Source: Oscillospiraceae bacterium
GTDB taxonomy: Bacteria; Bacillota; Clostridia; Oscillospirales; CAG-382
Assembly: GCA_015063785.1 (NCBI GenBank)
Contig: SVTM01000021.1
Coordinates: 1-49,277 of the forward strand
DNA length: 49,277 nucleotides
Direction of reading: 5' to 3'
Shown here: positions 29,926 to 37,976 of the stretch, one piece after another
How the letters are laid out: each line of letters opens with the position of its first letter
How positions within the stretch are numbered: position 1 is the first letter of the stretch
The notes under the pieces: model-generated
Database searches by the model: none
Told to the model about the DNA's origin: nothing
Seen by the model: only the letters and a program-made list of their open reading frames with translations
Position numbers and translations under genes: made by a program

Positions 29926-31833
29926 TTAGTCTTCCGCGGCAACGTTTTCGTCGCTTGCTGTGATATCAGCGCCTTCATCGGCGGGATCGAGCTGTTCGTC
30001 CCCGACGATCTCGGGAACGTATGGACTGGTATAAACCGAAGGGGAATATTTATCGGGCAACAGGCATTTAGTGACAAAAAGAGTTGTCACGTTGTCGGCA
30101 ACGGTCGTTGCTTTCTTGCCGTCAAAAACGTAGAGAGTGTATGCATTTTCCGCCTTGCTTGCATCAGATTGCGCAAGACAGATGGCTTTTTTCACATTGT
30201 CGGTAACGATGGTTTTTTCGGTGTACACCGAATCTGCAATCTTGGTCGGCTTGTCGTCTTTGCCATAGTAGAGCACGTTGTCGGAAGAATAGATAATTCT
30301 TCTTCCGTCGGAGGATATGGCGGCAGTTTTCGGATCTATCGCCATTCTCGTCCAGTCAGAGCCCTTGTATTTAAAGGGGATTCGATTGAGATTTCCGTTT
30401 TCGTCCGAGCAGAATATGTATTTTCCGTTATCGGACATTCCGCAAAGATCGTAATCTCCAAAGTTTTCGGAAGCAAGGGTGATCTTTGGCTTTTTCACAT
30501 TCAGTTCAAGGGTGTAAAGCGCGTTGTTTGCAATATACGCCCCCTGCTTTCCGTTGGTACAGAACTGGGCAAAGCCGTTTTCTATAAGAGTTCCGTTTTC
30601 GCCGTCCGAAAGACAGTACATCAAAGACGAACCTTCTGCCGTTTCAGAAATGTAGTAGTATGGATAAAAGCTTTCGTTTTTGCAGTGTTTAAGGGTTGCT
30701 ACTCCCGAAACCGCCAAAGGAGACGGGTCGGTGTAAGAAAGCGAATCAAAATATTCTATGCCAAAGCCCTTTTTGCCAGTAACAAGAAGTTCGGTTTGTG
30801 GCTTTCCGAATTGCTTTATAACTGTAAGGTATCCGGATTCAATAACGAAATCGCGGCAGTCGGCGGAAACAAGAATGCTCGAGGCGTGTCCTGCAGGCAG
30901 AGCGATCTGCTCGCGGTCGGAAACATCGGTCTCAACATAAAAGGTAGCAAGACCGCTGTCGGCACTCTTTTTCAGGTACGAATAGCATTTTCCCTTGTTG
31001 TCGATCGAGATGGGCTCGGCGTTTTTGATGCCGAGCAATTCTTTTTCGCCGCTTTTTGCCGAGTATTTAACAAGCTTTGTGCCGTCCTCGTCTTCGGATT
31101 TGTAAAGCAGATATCTTCCGTTGGGAGATACGCGGAAATTGCCGTAGTATTCATCGCCCGAAAATTCGTCGATTTTTACGGGCGTGGGATCTTTTGCTGT
31201 CGAAATATAGAGATAAGAGGGTGTCTGATAACTGCTTAACACTTCGTCGACCATGTAGTAGATATATTCGCAGTTTCCACCGTGTACAAAAGATATGGTG
31301 CCGTAGTACGTTTCGGCAACCGTTTCAACGTTTTTGCCGCCGCCCGTTATTTTGATAAGGCTGGATGCAGACGCCGTGGAATCAAAATTTTTGCTGCCTT
31401 CAAAAACTGCATAGGCAACCTTGTTTTTTTCTGAGTATACATAATCGGTTATTGCACCTTTGCCGATAAGTGTGGTTTTTCCGTCGGCAAAGTAATAAAG
31501 TCTGCCGTCAGAGTCGGTGTAGAAAATGGGAGAAGAGTTTATATCCTCTGTTGCAAAGACAAGATCGTTTCCGCTCTTTGCGATGGAGGAGATGAGTATA
31601 ACAAGTGCCGCAATGACGGCGATTATGGCAATAACACCGACAGAAAGGCGAACAAGAGCTTTTTTCACCTGCTTTTTGCGTTTTTTCAGCATAATGGAAT
31701 TCTTGCGCGAAAGCTCGACAAGGGCAGGATTTGCGTTTTTGCAATAAGGGCAAATTCCACCTGTGGACTGCGGAGAAAATTTTGAACCGCACGAGCGGCA
31801 GGGATATAATTGGTGCTTGTTACCTGTCGGCAT
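29926..31833 (-). CDS. Membrane-anchored zinc-ribbon protein with beta-propeller-like outer domain
   Basis: 635 residues. A cytoplasmic N-terminus carries a zinc ribbon (CRSCGSKF at about 12-19 and CPYC at about 28-31). A very basic stretch (KKRKKQVKK) and one transmembrane helix (about residues 60-88) follow. The remaining ~540 residues lie outside the cell and repeat short strand patterns such as FYTDSDGRLYYFADGKTTLI, SPNGRYLLYKSEDEDG, SDNGKYIFCSDENG and SSDGRRIIYSSDNVLYY, as in TolB-like or WD-type propellers. The C-terminus is acidic. No function is known to me. It heads the run ending with rex. Confidence 0.8.
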   Translation of the reverse strand: MPTGNKHQLYPCRSCGSKFSPQSTGGICPYCKNANPALVELSRKNSIMLKKRKKQVKKALVRLSVGVIAIIAVIAALVILISSIAKSGNDLVFATEDINSSPIFYTDSDGRLYYFADGKTTLIGKGAITDYVYSEKNKVAYAVFEGSKNFDSTASASSLIKITGGGKNVETVAETYYGTISFVHGGNCEYIYYMVDEVLSSYQTPSYLYISTAKDPTPVKIDEFSGDEYYGNFRVSPNGRYLLYKSEDEDGTKLVKYSAKSGEKELLGIKNAEPISIDNKGKCYSYLKKSADSGLATFYVETDVSDREQIALPAGHASSILVSADCRDFVIESGYLTVIKQFGKPQTELLVTGKKGFGIEYFDSLSYTDPSPLAVSGVATLKHCKNESFYPYYYISETAEGSSLMYCLSDGENGTLIENGFAQFCTNGKQGAYIANNALYTLELNVKKPKITLASENFGDYDLCGMSDNGKYIFCSDENGNLNRIPFKYKGSDWTRMAIDPKTAAISSDGRRIIYSSDNVLYYGKDDKPTKIADSVYTEKTIVTDNVKKAICLAQSDASKAENAYTLYVFDGKKATTVADNVTTLFVTKCLLPDKYSPSVYTSPYVPEIVGDEQLDPADEGADITASDENVAAED

Positions 31834-31868
31834 ATATACTCCTCCCGATAAATTTAGTTTTACGTTAT

Positions 31869-31897
31869 ATTGTATAACATTTTGAGCAGTTTGTCAA
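31869..31897 (-). promoter_or_regulatory. Promoter of the zinc-ribbon protein-to-rex operon
   Basis: On the minus strand TTGACA (31897-31892), a 17-base spacer and TACAAT (31874-31869). The inverted repeat at 31891-31908 covers its -35. Confidence 0.85.
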
Positions 31898-31908
31898 TAT
31901 TTCGACAA
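31891..31908. promoter_or_regulatory. Candidate Rex operator
   Basis: TTGTCAATATTTCGACAA has inverted ends TTGTC and GACAA. It keeps the TTGT...ACAA frame of the Rex consensus TTGTGAAATATTTCACAA, agreeing at 12 of 18 positions. It overlaps the -35 of the operon that contains rex. Confidence 0.5.
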
Positions 31909-31930
31909 AATATATTACAAAAACAAAATA

Positions 31931-31956
31931 AAAAACGCCCGATGTCGGGCGTTTTT
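31931..31956 (-). terminator. Terminator of the oad-mscS operon
   Basis: AAAAACGCCCGA-TG-TCGGGCGTTTTT forms a strong stem followed by T-rich sequence on the minus strand. Confidence 0.85.
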
Positions 31957-31964
31957 GTTTTGGC

Positions 31965-32771
31965 TTATTTGTTGTTGATGTGAACGTCGAGCTGGTTGAA
32001 AGGAATAACAATGTTTTCCTTGTCAAAGCTTTCCTTAACCTGTTCGAGCAGGTCGAAGTATACATCCCAGTAATCTGCGGCGTCGCACCATACTCTCAAG
32101 GTAAGCTTGATGGCGCTGTCAGCGTGTTCGGAAATACGGCAGAAAGGTTCGGGATCCTTGAGTACAAGCTCGTGCCTGTCGGCAAGCTCCGATAAGATCT
32201 TGATAGCTTTCTTGTAATCGGATTCATACGATACAGAAAATGTAAGATCAACACGTCTTGTATCTTTGGTGCTGTAGTTGATAATAGTTCCGTTTGCAAG
32301 AGCACCGTTCGGAAGCGAAATGACTTTGTTGTCAAGTGTGCGTACGATGGTATAGATAATATGAATATCTTCGACAACACCCGAAACTCCTTGGGCTTCG
32401 ATAAAGTCGTCAACTTTGAAGGGGCGGGTCAGAATTATAAGCACGCCGCCTGCAAAGTTTGCAAGTGAACCTTGAACGGCAAGACCGATACCAACACCAA
32501 GTGTGGCAATAAGAGCCGAGATGCCCGCGGTATCAATACCGAGGTATCCGAGCAGACAGCAGAGCACGATCACCTTTCCGCCGATCTTTATGAGGTACGA
32601 AAGGGTTTTTCCGATCGTTTTATCGTAGTTTTTCTTTTCAAAACTATTTATGATGGATTTTGAAATGCGGTTTATTATCGGGAAAGAAACGAGCATGATC
32701 AAGAAAGCTACTGCAATCTTGACACCGCCGGTTGTAAGCCACGAAAGAAGACTTTCAACAAACTGAGGCAT
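31965..32771 (-). CDS. Small-conductance mechanosensitive channel, MscS family
   Basis: 268 residues. Three hydrophobic helices are followed by the pore helix region IATLGVGIGLAVQGSLANFAGGVLIILTRPFKVDDFI, the MscS signature (GLA-x-Q-x-x-L-x-N-x-x-x-G). The cytoplasmic vestibule domain follows with LPNGALANGTIINYS. It opens on membrane tension to release solutes. It is the last gene of the oxaloacetate decarboxylase operon, 20 bases after oadA. This placement is unusual and may link sodium pumping with osmotic balance. Confidence 0.93.
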   Translation of the reverse strand: MPQFVESLLSWLTTGGVKIAVAFLIMLVSFPIINRISKSIINSFEKKNYDKTIGKTLSYLIKIGGKVIVLCCLLGYLGIDTAGISALIATLGVGIGLAVQGSLANFAGGVLIILTRPFKVDDFIEAQGVSGVVEDIHIIYTIVRTLDNKVISLPNGALANGTIINYSTKDTRRVDLTFSVSYESDYKKAIKILSELADRHELVLKDPEPFCRISEHADSAIKLTLRVWCDAADYWDVYFDLLEQVKESFDKENIVIPFNQLDVHINNK

Positions 32772-32791
32772 AATTATTTCTCCTTTTCAGA

Positions 32792-34225
32792 TTACTTTAA
32801 GAGGTCCTGAACGTAAATTACTTTAGGTTCATTTGTATCTTTTTTCACAGTGGGAGCAGCAGGTTCTTCTGCCTTTACTCTGCCGTCGCGGACGTCAAAG
32901 AACTTGGATGCAACCTGGGGGAAGAGAGCGTAGCTGAGAACGTCTTCCTCACACTTTGCAACGTCCTTTGTTTCCTCACGGTACTTGTCAAGCTCGGGAG
33001 CAATGTTGTCGGCAGGGCGGCAGGTGATAATCTCGTCATCACCGATAGCCTTCTTGCGTACTTCTTCATTTACAGGAGCGGGAAGCTGACCGTATTCTCC
33101 GCGAAGAAGTCCCTTGGATTCCTTTGTAACCATCTTGTAGCGCTCGCCCGACAGAACGTTGAGAACTGCCTGAGTACCGACGATCTGGCTGGTGGGAGTT
33201 ACAAGGGGAGGATAACCGAAGTCTTCTCTTACTCTCGGGATCTCGGCAAGAACGTCATAGTATTTGTCTTCCGCATTCGCCTGCTTAAGCTGAGAAATGA
33301 GGTTGGAAAGCATTCCGCCGGGAACCTGATAAAGAAGGGTGTTTGTGTCAACGTTGAGAACCTTGGGATCAAGCGAGCCCTGTTCTTTAAGCTTTCCTGC
33401 AACCTTTCTGAAGTGAGCGGCAGCGTCCGAAAGCTTTGTAAGGTCAAGTCCTGTGTCGCGGTCTGTGCCCTTAAGGGTTGCAACAAGAGCTTCTGTTGCA
33501 GGCTGAGCAGTACCGTTTGCAAGAGGCGAGAGAGCACAGTCAACGATATCAACGCCGGCTTGTGCCGCCATAAGGTTGACCATGTCGCCGGTACCTGTGG
33601 TGTTGTGGGTGTGCAGGTGGATCGGAACCTTGACGTTTTCCTTCAGCTTCTTGACGAGCGAATATGCATCGTAGGGAAGAAGAAGGTTTGCCATGTCCTT
33701 GATACAAATAACGTCTGCACCCATTTCTTCGAGCTGTTTAGAAAGCTTTACAAAATATTCTTCGTTGTGAACGGGAGAAACGGTGTAGCTGATGGCAGCC
33801 TCACAGATTCCGCCGTATTTCTTACAGCTTTCCATTGCCTGACGCATGTTTCTTGTATCGTTGAGAGCGTCAAAAATTCTGATTACGTCAATACCGTTGC
33901 CAATAGATTTTTCAACGAACTTGTCAACAACATCGTCGGCATAGTGCTTGTAACCAAGAATATTCTGGCCGCGAAGAAGCATCTGAAGCTTTGTTTTGGG
34001 CATAGCCTTCTTGAGCTTGCGGAGTCTTTCCCAGGGATCTTCGTTAAGAAAACGCATACAAGAGTCAAATGTCGCGCCGCCCCAGCATTCAAGCGACCAA
34101 TAGCCCATGTTGTCGAGCATTTCGCAGGCGGGAAGCATATCCTCAATACGCATTCTTGTGGCTGCCTGAGACTGATGGGCGTCACGGAGAATGGTGTCTG
34201 TTATTTTAAGGGGATTTTTAGCCAT
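32792..34225 (-). CDS. oadA: Oxaloacetate decarboxylase alpha subunit (carboxyltransferase, no biotin domain)
   Basis: 477 residues. The HMGL-like TIM barrel opens ITDTILRDAHQS (metal ligand D15), has QMLLRGQN, the lysine K176 in CIKDMAN, and the metal histidines H205 and H207 in HLHTHNTTG. The PYC/OADA conserved domain follows. The C-terminal biotinyl domain of the classical alpha subunit is absent and is supplied by the separate gene at 36110-36454. It moves the carboxyl group of oxaloacetate to biotin, yielding pyruvate. A hairpin of 12 base pairs lies between oadB and this gene. Confidence 0.9.
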   Translation of the reverse strand: MAKNPLKITDTILRDAHQSQAATRMRIEDMLPACEMLDNMGYWSLECWGGATFDSCMRFLNEDPWERLRKLKKAMPKTKLQMLLRGQNILGYKHYADDVVDKFVEKSIGNGIDVIRIFDALNDTRNMRQAMESCKKYGGICEAAISYTVSPVHNEEYFVKLSKQLEEMGADVICIKDMANLLLPYDAYSLVKKLKENVKVPIHLHTHNTTGTGDMVNLMAAQAGVDIVDCALSPLANGTAQPATEALVATLKGTDRDTGLDLTKLSDAAAHFRKVAGKLKEQGSLDPKVLNVDTNTLLYQVPGGMLSNLISQLKQANAEDKYYDVLAEIPRVREDFGYPPLVTPTSQIVGTQAVLNVLSGERYKMVTKESKGLLRGEYGQLPAPVNEEVRKKAIGDDEIITCRPADNIAPELDKYREETKDVAKCEEDVLSYALFPQVASKFFDVRDGRVKAEEPAAPTVKKDTNEPKVIYVQDLLK

Positions 34226-34263
34226 TTTTGTTACTCTTTTCTCCGACAGGATTTTTTCGTTGT

Positions 34264-34294
34264 TACGGCAAGCCTGTCGGCGGCTTGCCGTAAT
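34264..34294 (-). other. Intercistronic RNA hairpin between oadB and oadA with an alternative pairing
   Basis: TTACGGCAAGCC (34264-34275) and GGCTTGCCGTAA (34283-34294) pair perfectly over 12 bases around a 7-base loop. On the minus strand no T run follows, so it is not a standard terminator. CCGACAGG at 34243-34250 on the plus strand is complementary to CCTGTCGG at 34274-34281, so the loop could instead pair with the leader just before oadA. Confidence 0.6.
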
Positions 34295-34305
34295 TTAAAA
34301 ATTGA

Positions 34306-36090
34306 TTAACCGAAAAGCGAGAGAAGAACGCCTGCGGCAATAGCCGAACCGATAACGCCTGCCACATTGGGACCCATGGCGTGCATAAGCAGGAAGTTCT
34401 TGGGGTTTTCCTTCTGACCGACCATCTGCGAAACGCGCGCTGCCATAGGAACGGCAGAAACGCCGGCAGAGCCGATGAGAGGATTGATCTTGTTTTTAAG
34501 GAAGAGGTTCATAAACTTTGCAAGCAAGAGTCCGCCGGAGGTGCCGAGACCGAAAGCAACAATACCCATCGCGATGATGAGAAGTGTCTTGATGCTGAGG
34601 AAGGTATCAGCTGTTGCTGTCGCACCGACAGAAATACCGAGGAAGATGGTTACAATGTTGATAAGCTCGTTCTGAACAGTCTTCGAGAGTCTTTCGGTAA
34701 CTCCGGATTCCTTAAAGAGGTTTCCGAGCATCAGGCATCCGACAAGGGGAGCTGCCGAGGGAACGAGAATTGCAACGAAGATGGTAACAACGATGGGGAA
34801 AATGATCTTTTCCTGCTTCGAAACTGTGCGAAGAGCCTTCATTTCGATCATTCTTTCCTTCTTTGTTGTAAGAGCCTTCATAATGGGAGGCTGGATAACG
34901 GGAACGAGCGCCATGTAGGAATATGCCGCAACGGCGATCGGACCGAGAAGGTGGGGAGCAAGACGGCTGGTAACGTAGATGGCGGTAGGACCGTCGGCAC
35001 CGCCGATAATACCGATAGAAGCAGCTTCGGCTCCTGTAAAGAAGAAGCTTGCCGCAATGTAAGTAACGAAAATACCAAGCTGTGCTGCGGCACCGAGCAA
35101 GAGGCTCTTGGGATTGGCAATAAGGGGACCGAAGTCTGTCATAGCACCAACACCAAAGAAGATAAGACAAGGATAAATACCAAGCTTTACTCCGAGGTAA
35201 AGAATGTCAAGAAGACCGGGTGTTACCGTGTTGGAAGCATCAAAAAGATTCCAGTGTGCGTGTCCGTTTGCAAAAAGCTCTTCGTGGAACATCTCTGCAC
35301 CGGGAAGGTTTGTGAGAAGCATACCGAAGGCGATGGGGAGAAGAAGAAGGGGTTCGTATCCCTTCTTGATGGCAAGGAACATAAGCACACACGCGATAAG
35401 GATCATGATAAGGCACTTGGGGTTGTCCATAAAGCCCTTAACCGCGGTCTGGTTGAGGAAGTTCACGATAGCCTGAATAGGTGTAACCTCGGGCTGATGA
35501 AGAACGTCGGTAAAAATTTCCTGGTTAAAAACGGGAGCTGCAACGCTTACGACAGAGGGATCGACCTGCGCGTAGGTGAGTGCAATGTCGATAACGGGAT
35601 CTTTGTCTCCGCTGGTTTCAACATTGTATTCAAAGACAATCTCTGCACCGGGTGCAAGGTTGGTCATGTATGCATTGTTGAGCTCTTGCTGAGCGATCTG
35701 CATAACCTGATCGCCCTGTTCATTCAGAACAGCTTCGCCGTATGTGTTGACGATGCTCTGAATAACGCTCATGTAGATGTTGTCAATTTCAGGGAAGGAT
35801 ATTGTTTTTGTGTTCTCTGTTGCGGGGAGTGCAGAAACGTTGTACGAATCGTACGAGGTGTTTGCAACAGTAACGCTGAGAGTTTTTGTTTCAATATCGT
35901 ATTCCGCGCTTTTTACTGTGAGGGGGCAATCTTCTTTTTCTGTTTCGGCTTTTTCTTCTGCAACAGGCTCCGCAGCTTCGGGAGCGGCAGCGTCTGCAAC
36001 AGCTTCCGGTTCATCGGCAAAAACTGTCATTCCGAGGGTGGATACGAGAAGAAAACAAGCAGCAAGAAGAGCCGTAATTCTCTTTTTCAT
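34306..36090 (-). CDS. oadB: Sodium-translocating decarboxylase beta subunit with an exported N-terminal domain
   Basis: 594 residues from the ATG at 36090, preceded by AAGGAGAAACAGAA; a longer frame overlaps the biotin carrier gene. Residues ~201-594 are a full OadB: TM1 with [21 protein letters not shown], the sodium-site aspartate D366 in [10 protein letters not shown], and [13 protein letters not shown] near the end. Unlike classical OadB (about 375-430 residues), residues 1-200 add a signal peptide ([20 protein letters not shown], then [13 protein letters not shown] cleavage), an Ala/Glu linker (to ~55), and a strand-rich domain (~57-180). The core pumps sodium outward while decarboxylating carboxybiotin. 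The extra part should face outward; its role is unknown. Confidence 0.88.
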   Translation of the reverse strand: MKKRITALLAACFLLVSTLGMTVFADEPEAVADAAAPEAAEPVAEEKAETEKEDCPLTVKSAEYDIETKTLSVTVANTSYDSYNVSALPATENTKTISFPEIDNIYMSVIQSIVNTYGEAVLNEQGDQVMQIAQQELNNAYMTNLAPGAEIVFEYNVETSGDKDPVIDIALTYAQVDPSVVSVAAPVFNQEIFTDVLHQPEVTPIQAIVNFLNQTAVKGFMDNPKCLIMILIACVLMFLAIKKGYEPLLLLPIAFGMLLTNLPGAEMFHEELFANGHAHWNLFDASNTVTPGLLDILYLGVKLGIYPCLIFFGVGAMTDFGPLIANPKSLLLGAAAQLGIFVTYIAASFFFTGAEAASIGIIGGADGPTAIYVTSRLAPHLLGPIAVAAYSYMALVPVIQPPIMKALTTKKERMIEMKALRTVSKQEKIIFPIVVTIFVAILVPSAAPLVGCLMLGNLFKESGVTERLSKTVQNELINIVTIFLGISVGATATADTFLSIKTLLIIAMGIVAFGLGTSGGLLLAKFMNLFLKNKINPLIGSAGVSAVPMAARVSQMVGQKENPKNFLLMHAMGPNVAGVIGSAIAAGVLLSLFG

Positions 36091-36109
36091 TTCTGTTTCT
36101 CCTTGTAAA

Positions 36110-36454
36110 TCAGCCGATGGAGAAGAGGAAAGCACCTGATTCAACTGTTGCGCCCTTTGTAACGCCAACTGCTGTAACTGTACCGTCGCAGGGGATCATG
36201 ATTTCGTTTTCCATCTTCATTGCTTCAAGGATCATACCAACCTGACCAGCCTTAACAACATCGCCGACGTTTACATTGACTGCAAGAATGTTGCCGGGCA
36301 TGGGAGCGTTTACCTTTTCGCCCGATGCGGGAGCTGCAGGAGCTGCAGGAGCTGCAGCCTGAGCGGGAGCTGCAGACTTGATTTCGGAAGCGTCAACTTC
36401 CTCGATTGTTACTTCGTAGAATGTTCCATTTACGTTGATTTTGTACTGTTTCAT
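36110..36454 (-). CDS. Biotin carrier (biotinyl/lipoyl-attachment) subunit
   Basis: 114 residues. A short N-terminal strand pair, an Ala/Pro-rich flexible linker (about residues 28-44, encoded by a short GGAGCTGCA-type repeat), and a biotinyl domain with the attachment lysine K80 in EAMKMEN. It carries the carboxyl group from OadA to OadB. It sits between oadG and oadB in the operon. In classical systems this domain is fused to the alpha subunit; separate carriers are known in several anaerobes. Confidence 0.95.
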   Translation of the reverse strand: MKQYKINVNGTFYEVTIEEVDASEIKSAAPAQAAAPAAPAAPASGEKVNAPMPGNILAVNVNVGDVVKAGQVGMILEAMKMENEIMIPCDGTVTAVGVTKGATVESGAFLFSIG

Positions 36455-36473
36455 GACATTTCACCTTTCTGTC

Positions 36474-36758
36474 TTAAAGTTTTTTGATTGAAATAATACG
36501 GATACCGGAAATATCTTTTCCGCTGTATTCGGAAATTGCCGCTGCCATGGCCGCCGCAAGCTCGGGTCTTGAGGGAATGGCTGATGTTGGCTGGGAAGCT
36601 TGCTGCTGAACGGGTGCAGTTGCCGCCTTTTCCGAAGAATCTGAAGACTTACCGCCGATGCCTACCGCAAGGCTCATCAGTTTGCATACGACAATGATGC
36701 AGATAAGACCGATAAACACGATAGAAAGCCCCATCAGAACTACAAAACCGGGATTCAT
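36474..36758 (-). CDS. OadG-like small membrane subunit
   Basis: 94 residues from the ATG at 36758, preceded by GGAGGTAAAAAA; the longer frame would include the promoter. One transmembrane helix near the N-terminus (about residues 5-27), a Gln/Ala/Ser linker, and a C-terminal helix-strand segment (ELAAAMAAAISEYSGKDISGIRIISIKKL) typical of OadG and methylmalonyl-CoA decarboxylase delta subunits. It holds the alpha and beta subunits together. It is the first gene of the operon. Confidence 0.85.
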   Translation of the reverse strand: MNPGFVVLMGLSIVFIGLICIIVVCKLMSLAVGIGGKSSDSSEKAATAPVQQQASQPTSAIPSRPELAAAMAAAISEYSGKDISGIRIISIKKL

Positions 36759-36859
36759 TTTTTTACCTCCGTTTTTATTGATAATATTTAGAAATGGATA
36801 AGAAGAAACGCTTGATTGCATCAAAAATTTCAAACAAATCCAAATCTCAGACATTTTAC

Positions 36860-36888
36860 ATTATATACCAACAATTTGCAAAACGCAA
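36860..36888 (-). promoter_or_regulatory. Promoter of the oad-mscS operon
   Basis: On the minus strand TTGCGT (36888-36883), a 17-base spacer and TATAAT (36865-36860), about 95 bases before oadG. Confidence 0.8.
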
Positions 36889-36903
36889 GAGGATTTTCAA
36901 ATA

Positions 36904-36921
36904 TTGACAAATTTTTCTCAA
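36904..36921. promoter_or_regulatory. Possible Rex-like operator between the oad and AraC promoters
   Basis: TTGACAAATTTTTCTCAA is an 18-base imperfect inverted repeat that agrees with the Rex consensus TTGTGAAATATTTCACAA at 14 of 18 positions, though not in the TTGT/ACAA ends. It lies about 16 bases upstream of the oad -35. Confidence 0.35.
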
Positions 36922-36956
36922 TTTTATCATTTTTGAAACGATTTTTTTGCTTTTGC

Positions 36957-36985
36957 TTGCCAAAACTTCTTTTTTCTGATACAAT
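36957..36985 (+). promoter_or_regulatory. Promoter of the AraC gene at 37014
   Basis: TTGCCA (36957-36962), a 17-base spacer and TACAAT (36980-36985). Confidence 0.75.
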
Positions 36986-37013
36986 AAACATGAATGCGAA
37001 AGGGGGTGTTGCT

Positions 37014-37886
37014 GTGTATAAGTATATGTCCGAAAACTATTTTAACAAAGGCGAGGGCGTTGCGATGTTTCTCACCAAAAATGCCACAAGATCTACTAAT
37101 ATTCACATCCACGATTTTATAGAGATAGTATATATTTGTGACGGCGCAGGTACTCACCGCATCAACGACGTGTCCTATCGGGTAAAAAAGGGAGATCTTC
37201 TTTTCATAAACTACAAGCAGACACATTCGATAACCCCCGATTCATCGGGGATGTCGTTTTATAATCTCATGCTGCGTCCCGAACTTTTTGGAAGCTCGCT
37301 TGTGAACTCCGAAAATGCGTTTGAACTTTTGTCGCTTACCGCCTTCGAGGATTTTGCCAATTCGGTTGACAAGGAGAGTCCCTTTGTTTCGCTCGACGAT
37401 GCGAATATTGCGACAACAGCCGCTCTTTTTGCAATGTTGTATGAAGAATACCGTTCGGCTCGCCTTGGCAGAAACACGATGATAAATTCAATTGTAATGG
37501 TGCTTTTGCTTTTCATATTCCGCGCCATGTCCCATGGTATCGCCAAGGATCACAAGCTGTTTGGAAGTGTGGCTGATGACATTCTCAGTTACATCGAATC
37601 CCATTGCCACGAAAAGCTGACTCTGCAGGATCTTGCCGAGCGCTGTTTTTACACACCGTCATATTTCAGCCGTCTTTTCAAGGAAACGTATTCGATGACA
37701 CTTACAGAATACATAACGAAGGCGCGAATAGACAAAAGTATCGAATTGTTGAAAAACGGCGAAGTCTCGGTAGACGATATATGCTATGCCGTCGGATTTA
37801 CCGACAAGACGAGGTTTTATAAATATTTCCGCGAGCACACAGGTCTTACACCTGCCGAATATCGGAAAAAGAACAGTTGTATTTGA
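37014..37886 (+). CDS. AraC-family transcriptional regulator (cupin sensor)
   Basis: 290 residues from a GTG at 37014, seven bases after AAAGGGGG; the longer upstream frame runs through the promoter. The cupin sensor includes NIHIHDFIEIVYICDGAGTHRINDVSYRVKKGDLLFIN. The C-terminal double helix-turn-helix has LTLQDLAERCFYTPSYFSRLFKETYSMTLTEYI and VDDICYAVGFTDKTRFYKYFREHTGLTPAEYRKK. It probably controls the ADP-ribosylglycohydrolase-like gene just downstream on the same strand, which has its own promoter. A link to the divergent oad operon is possible but less likely. Confidence 0.9.
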   Translation: MYKYMSENYFNKGEGVAMFLTKNATRSTNIHIHDFIEIVYICDGAGTHRINDVSYRVKKGDLLFINYKQTHSITPDSSGMSFYNLMLRPELFGSSLVNSENAFELLSLTAFEDFANSVDKESPFVSLDDANIATTAALFAMLYEEYRSARLGRNTMINSIVMVLLLFIFRAMSHGIAKDHKLFGSVADDILSYIESHCHEKLTLQDLAERCFYTPSYFSRLFKETYSMTLTEYITKARIDKSIELLKNGEVSVDDICYAVGFTDKTRFYKYFREHTGLTPAEYRKKNSCI

Positions 37887-37916
37887 TTTTATCTTTGTTT
37901 CGGTAAAAATCAAATA

Positions 37917-37944
37917 TTGTTTTTGCACCAATTTGTGTTACAAT
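37917..37944 (+). promoter_or_regulatory. Promoter of the ADP-ribosylglycohydrolase-like gene
   Basis: TTGTTT (37917-37922), a 16-base spacer and TACAAT (37939-37944). Confidence 0.6.
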
Positions 37945-37976
37945 AGAAACAACAAAGATTGAAAGGGGACAGAAAC

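Noticed and set aside
34381..36108. 575-residue plus-strand open frame
   Set aside because: It is the complement of oadB. Its composition (many Asn, Lys, Cys, Gly) is an artefact of the codon use on the true strand.
36325..36362. Tandem GGAGCTGCA repeat
   Set aside because: It encodes the Ala/Pro linker of the biotin carrier and is explained by that coding function.
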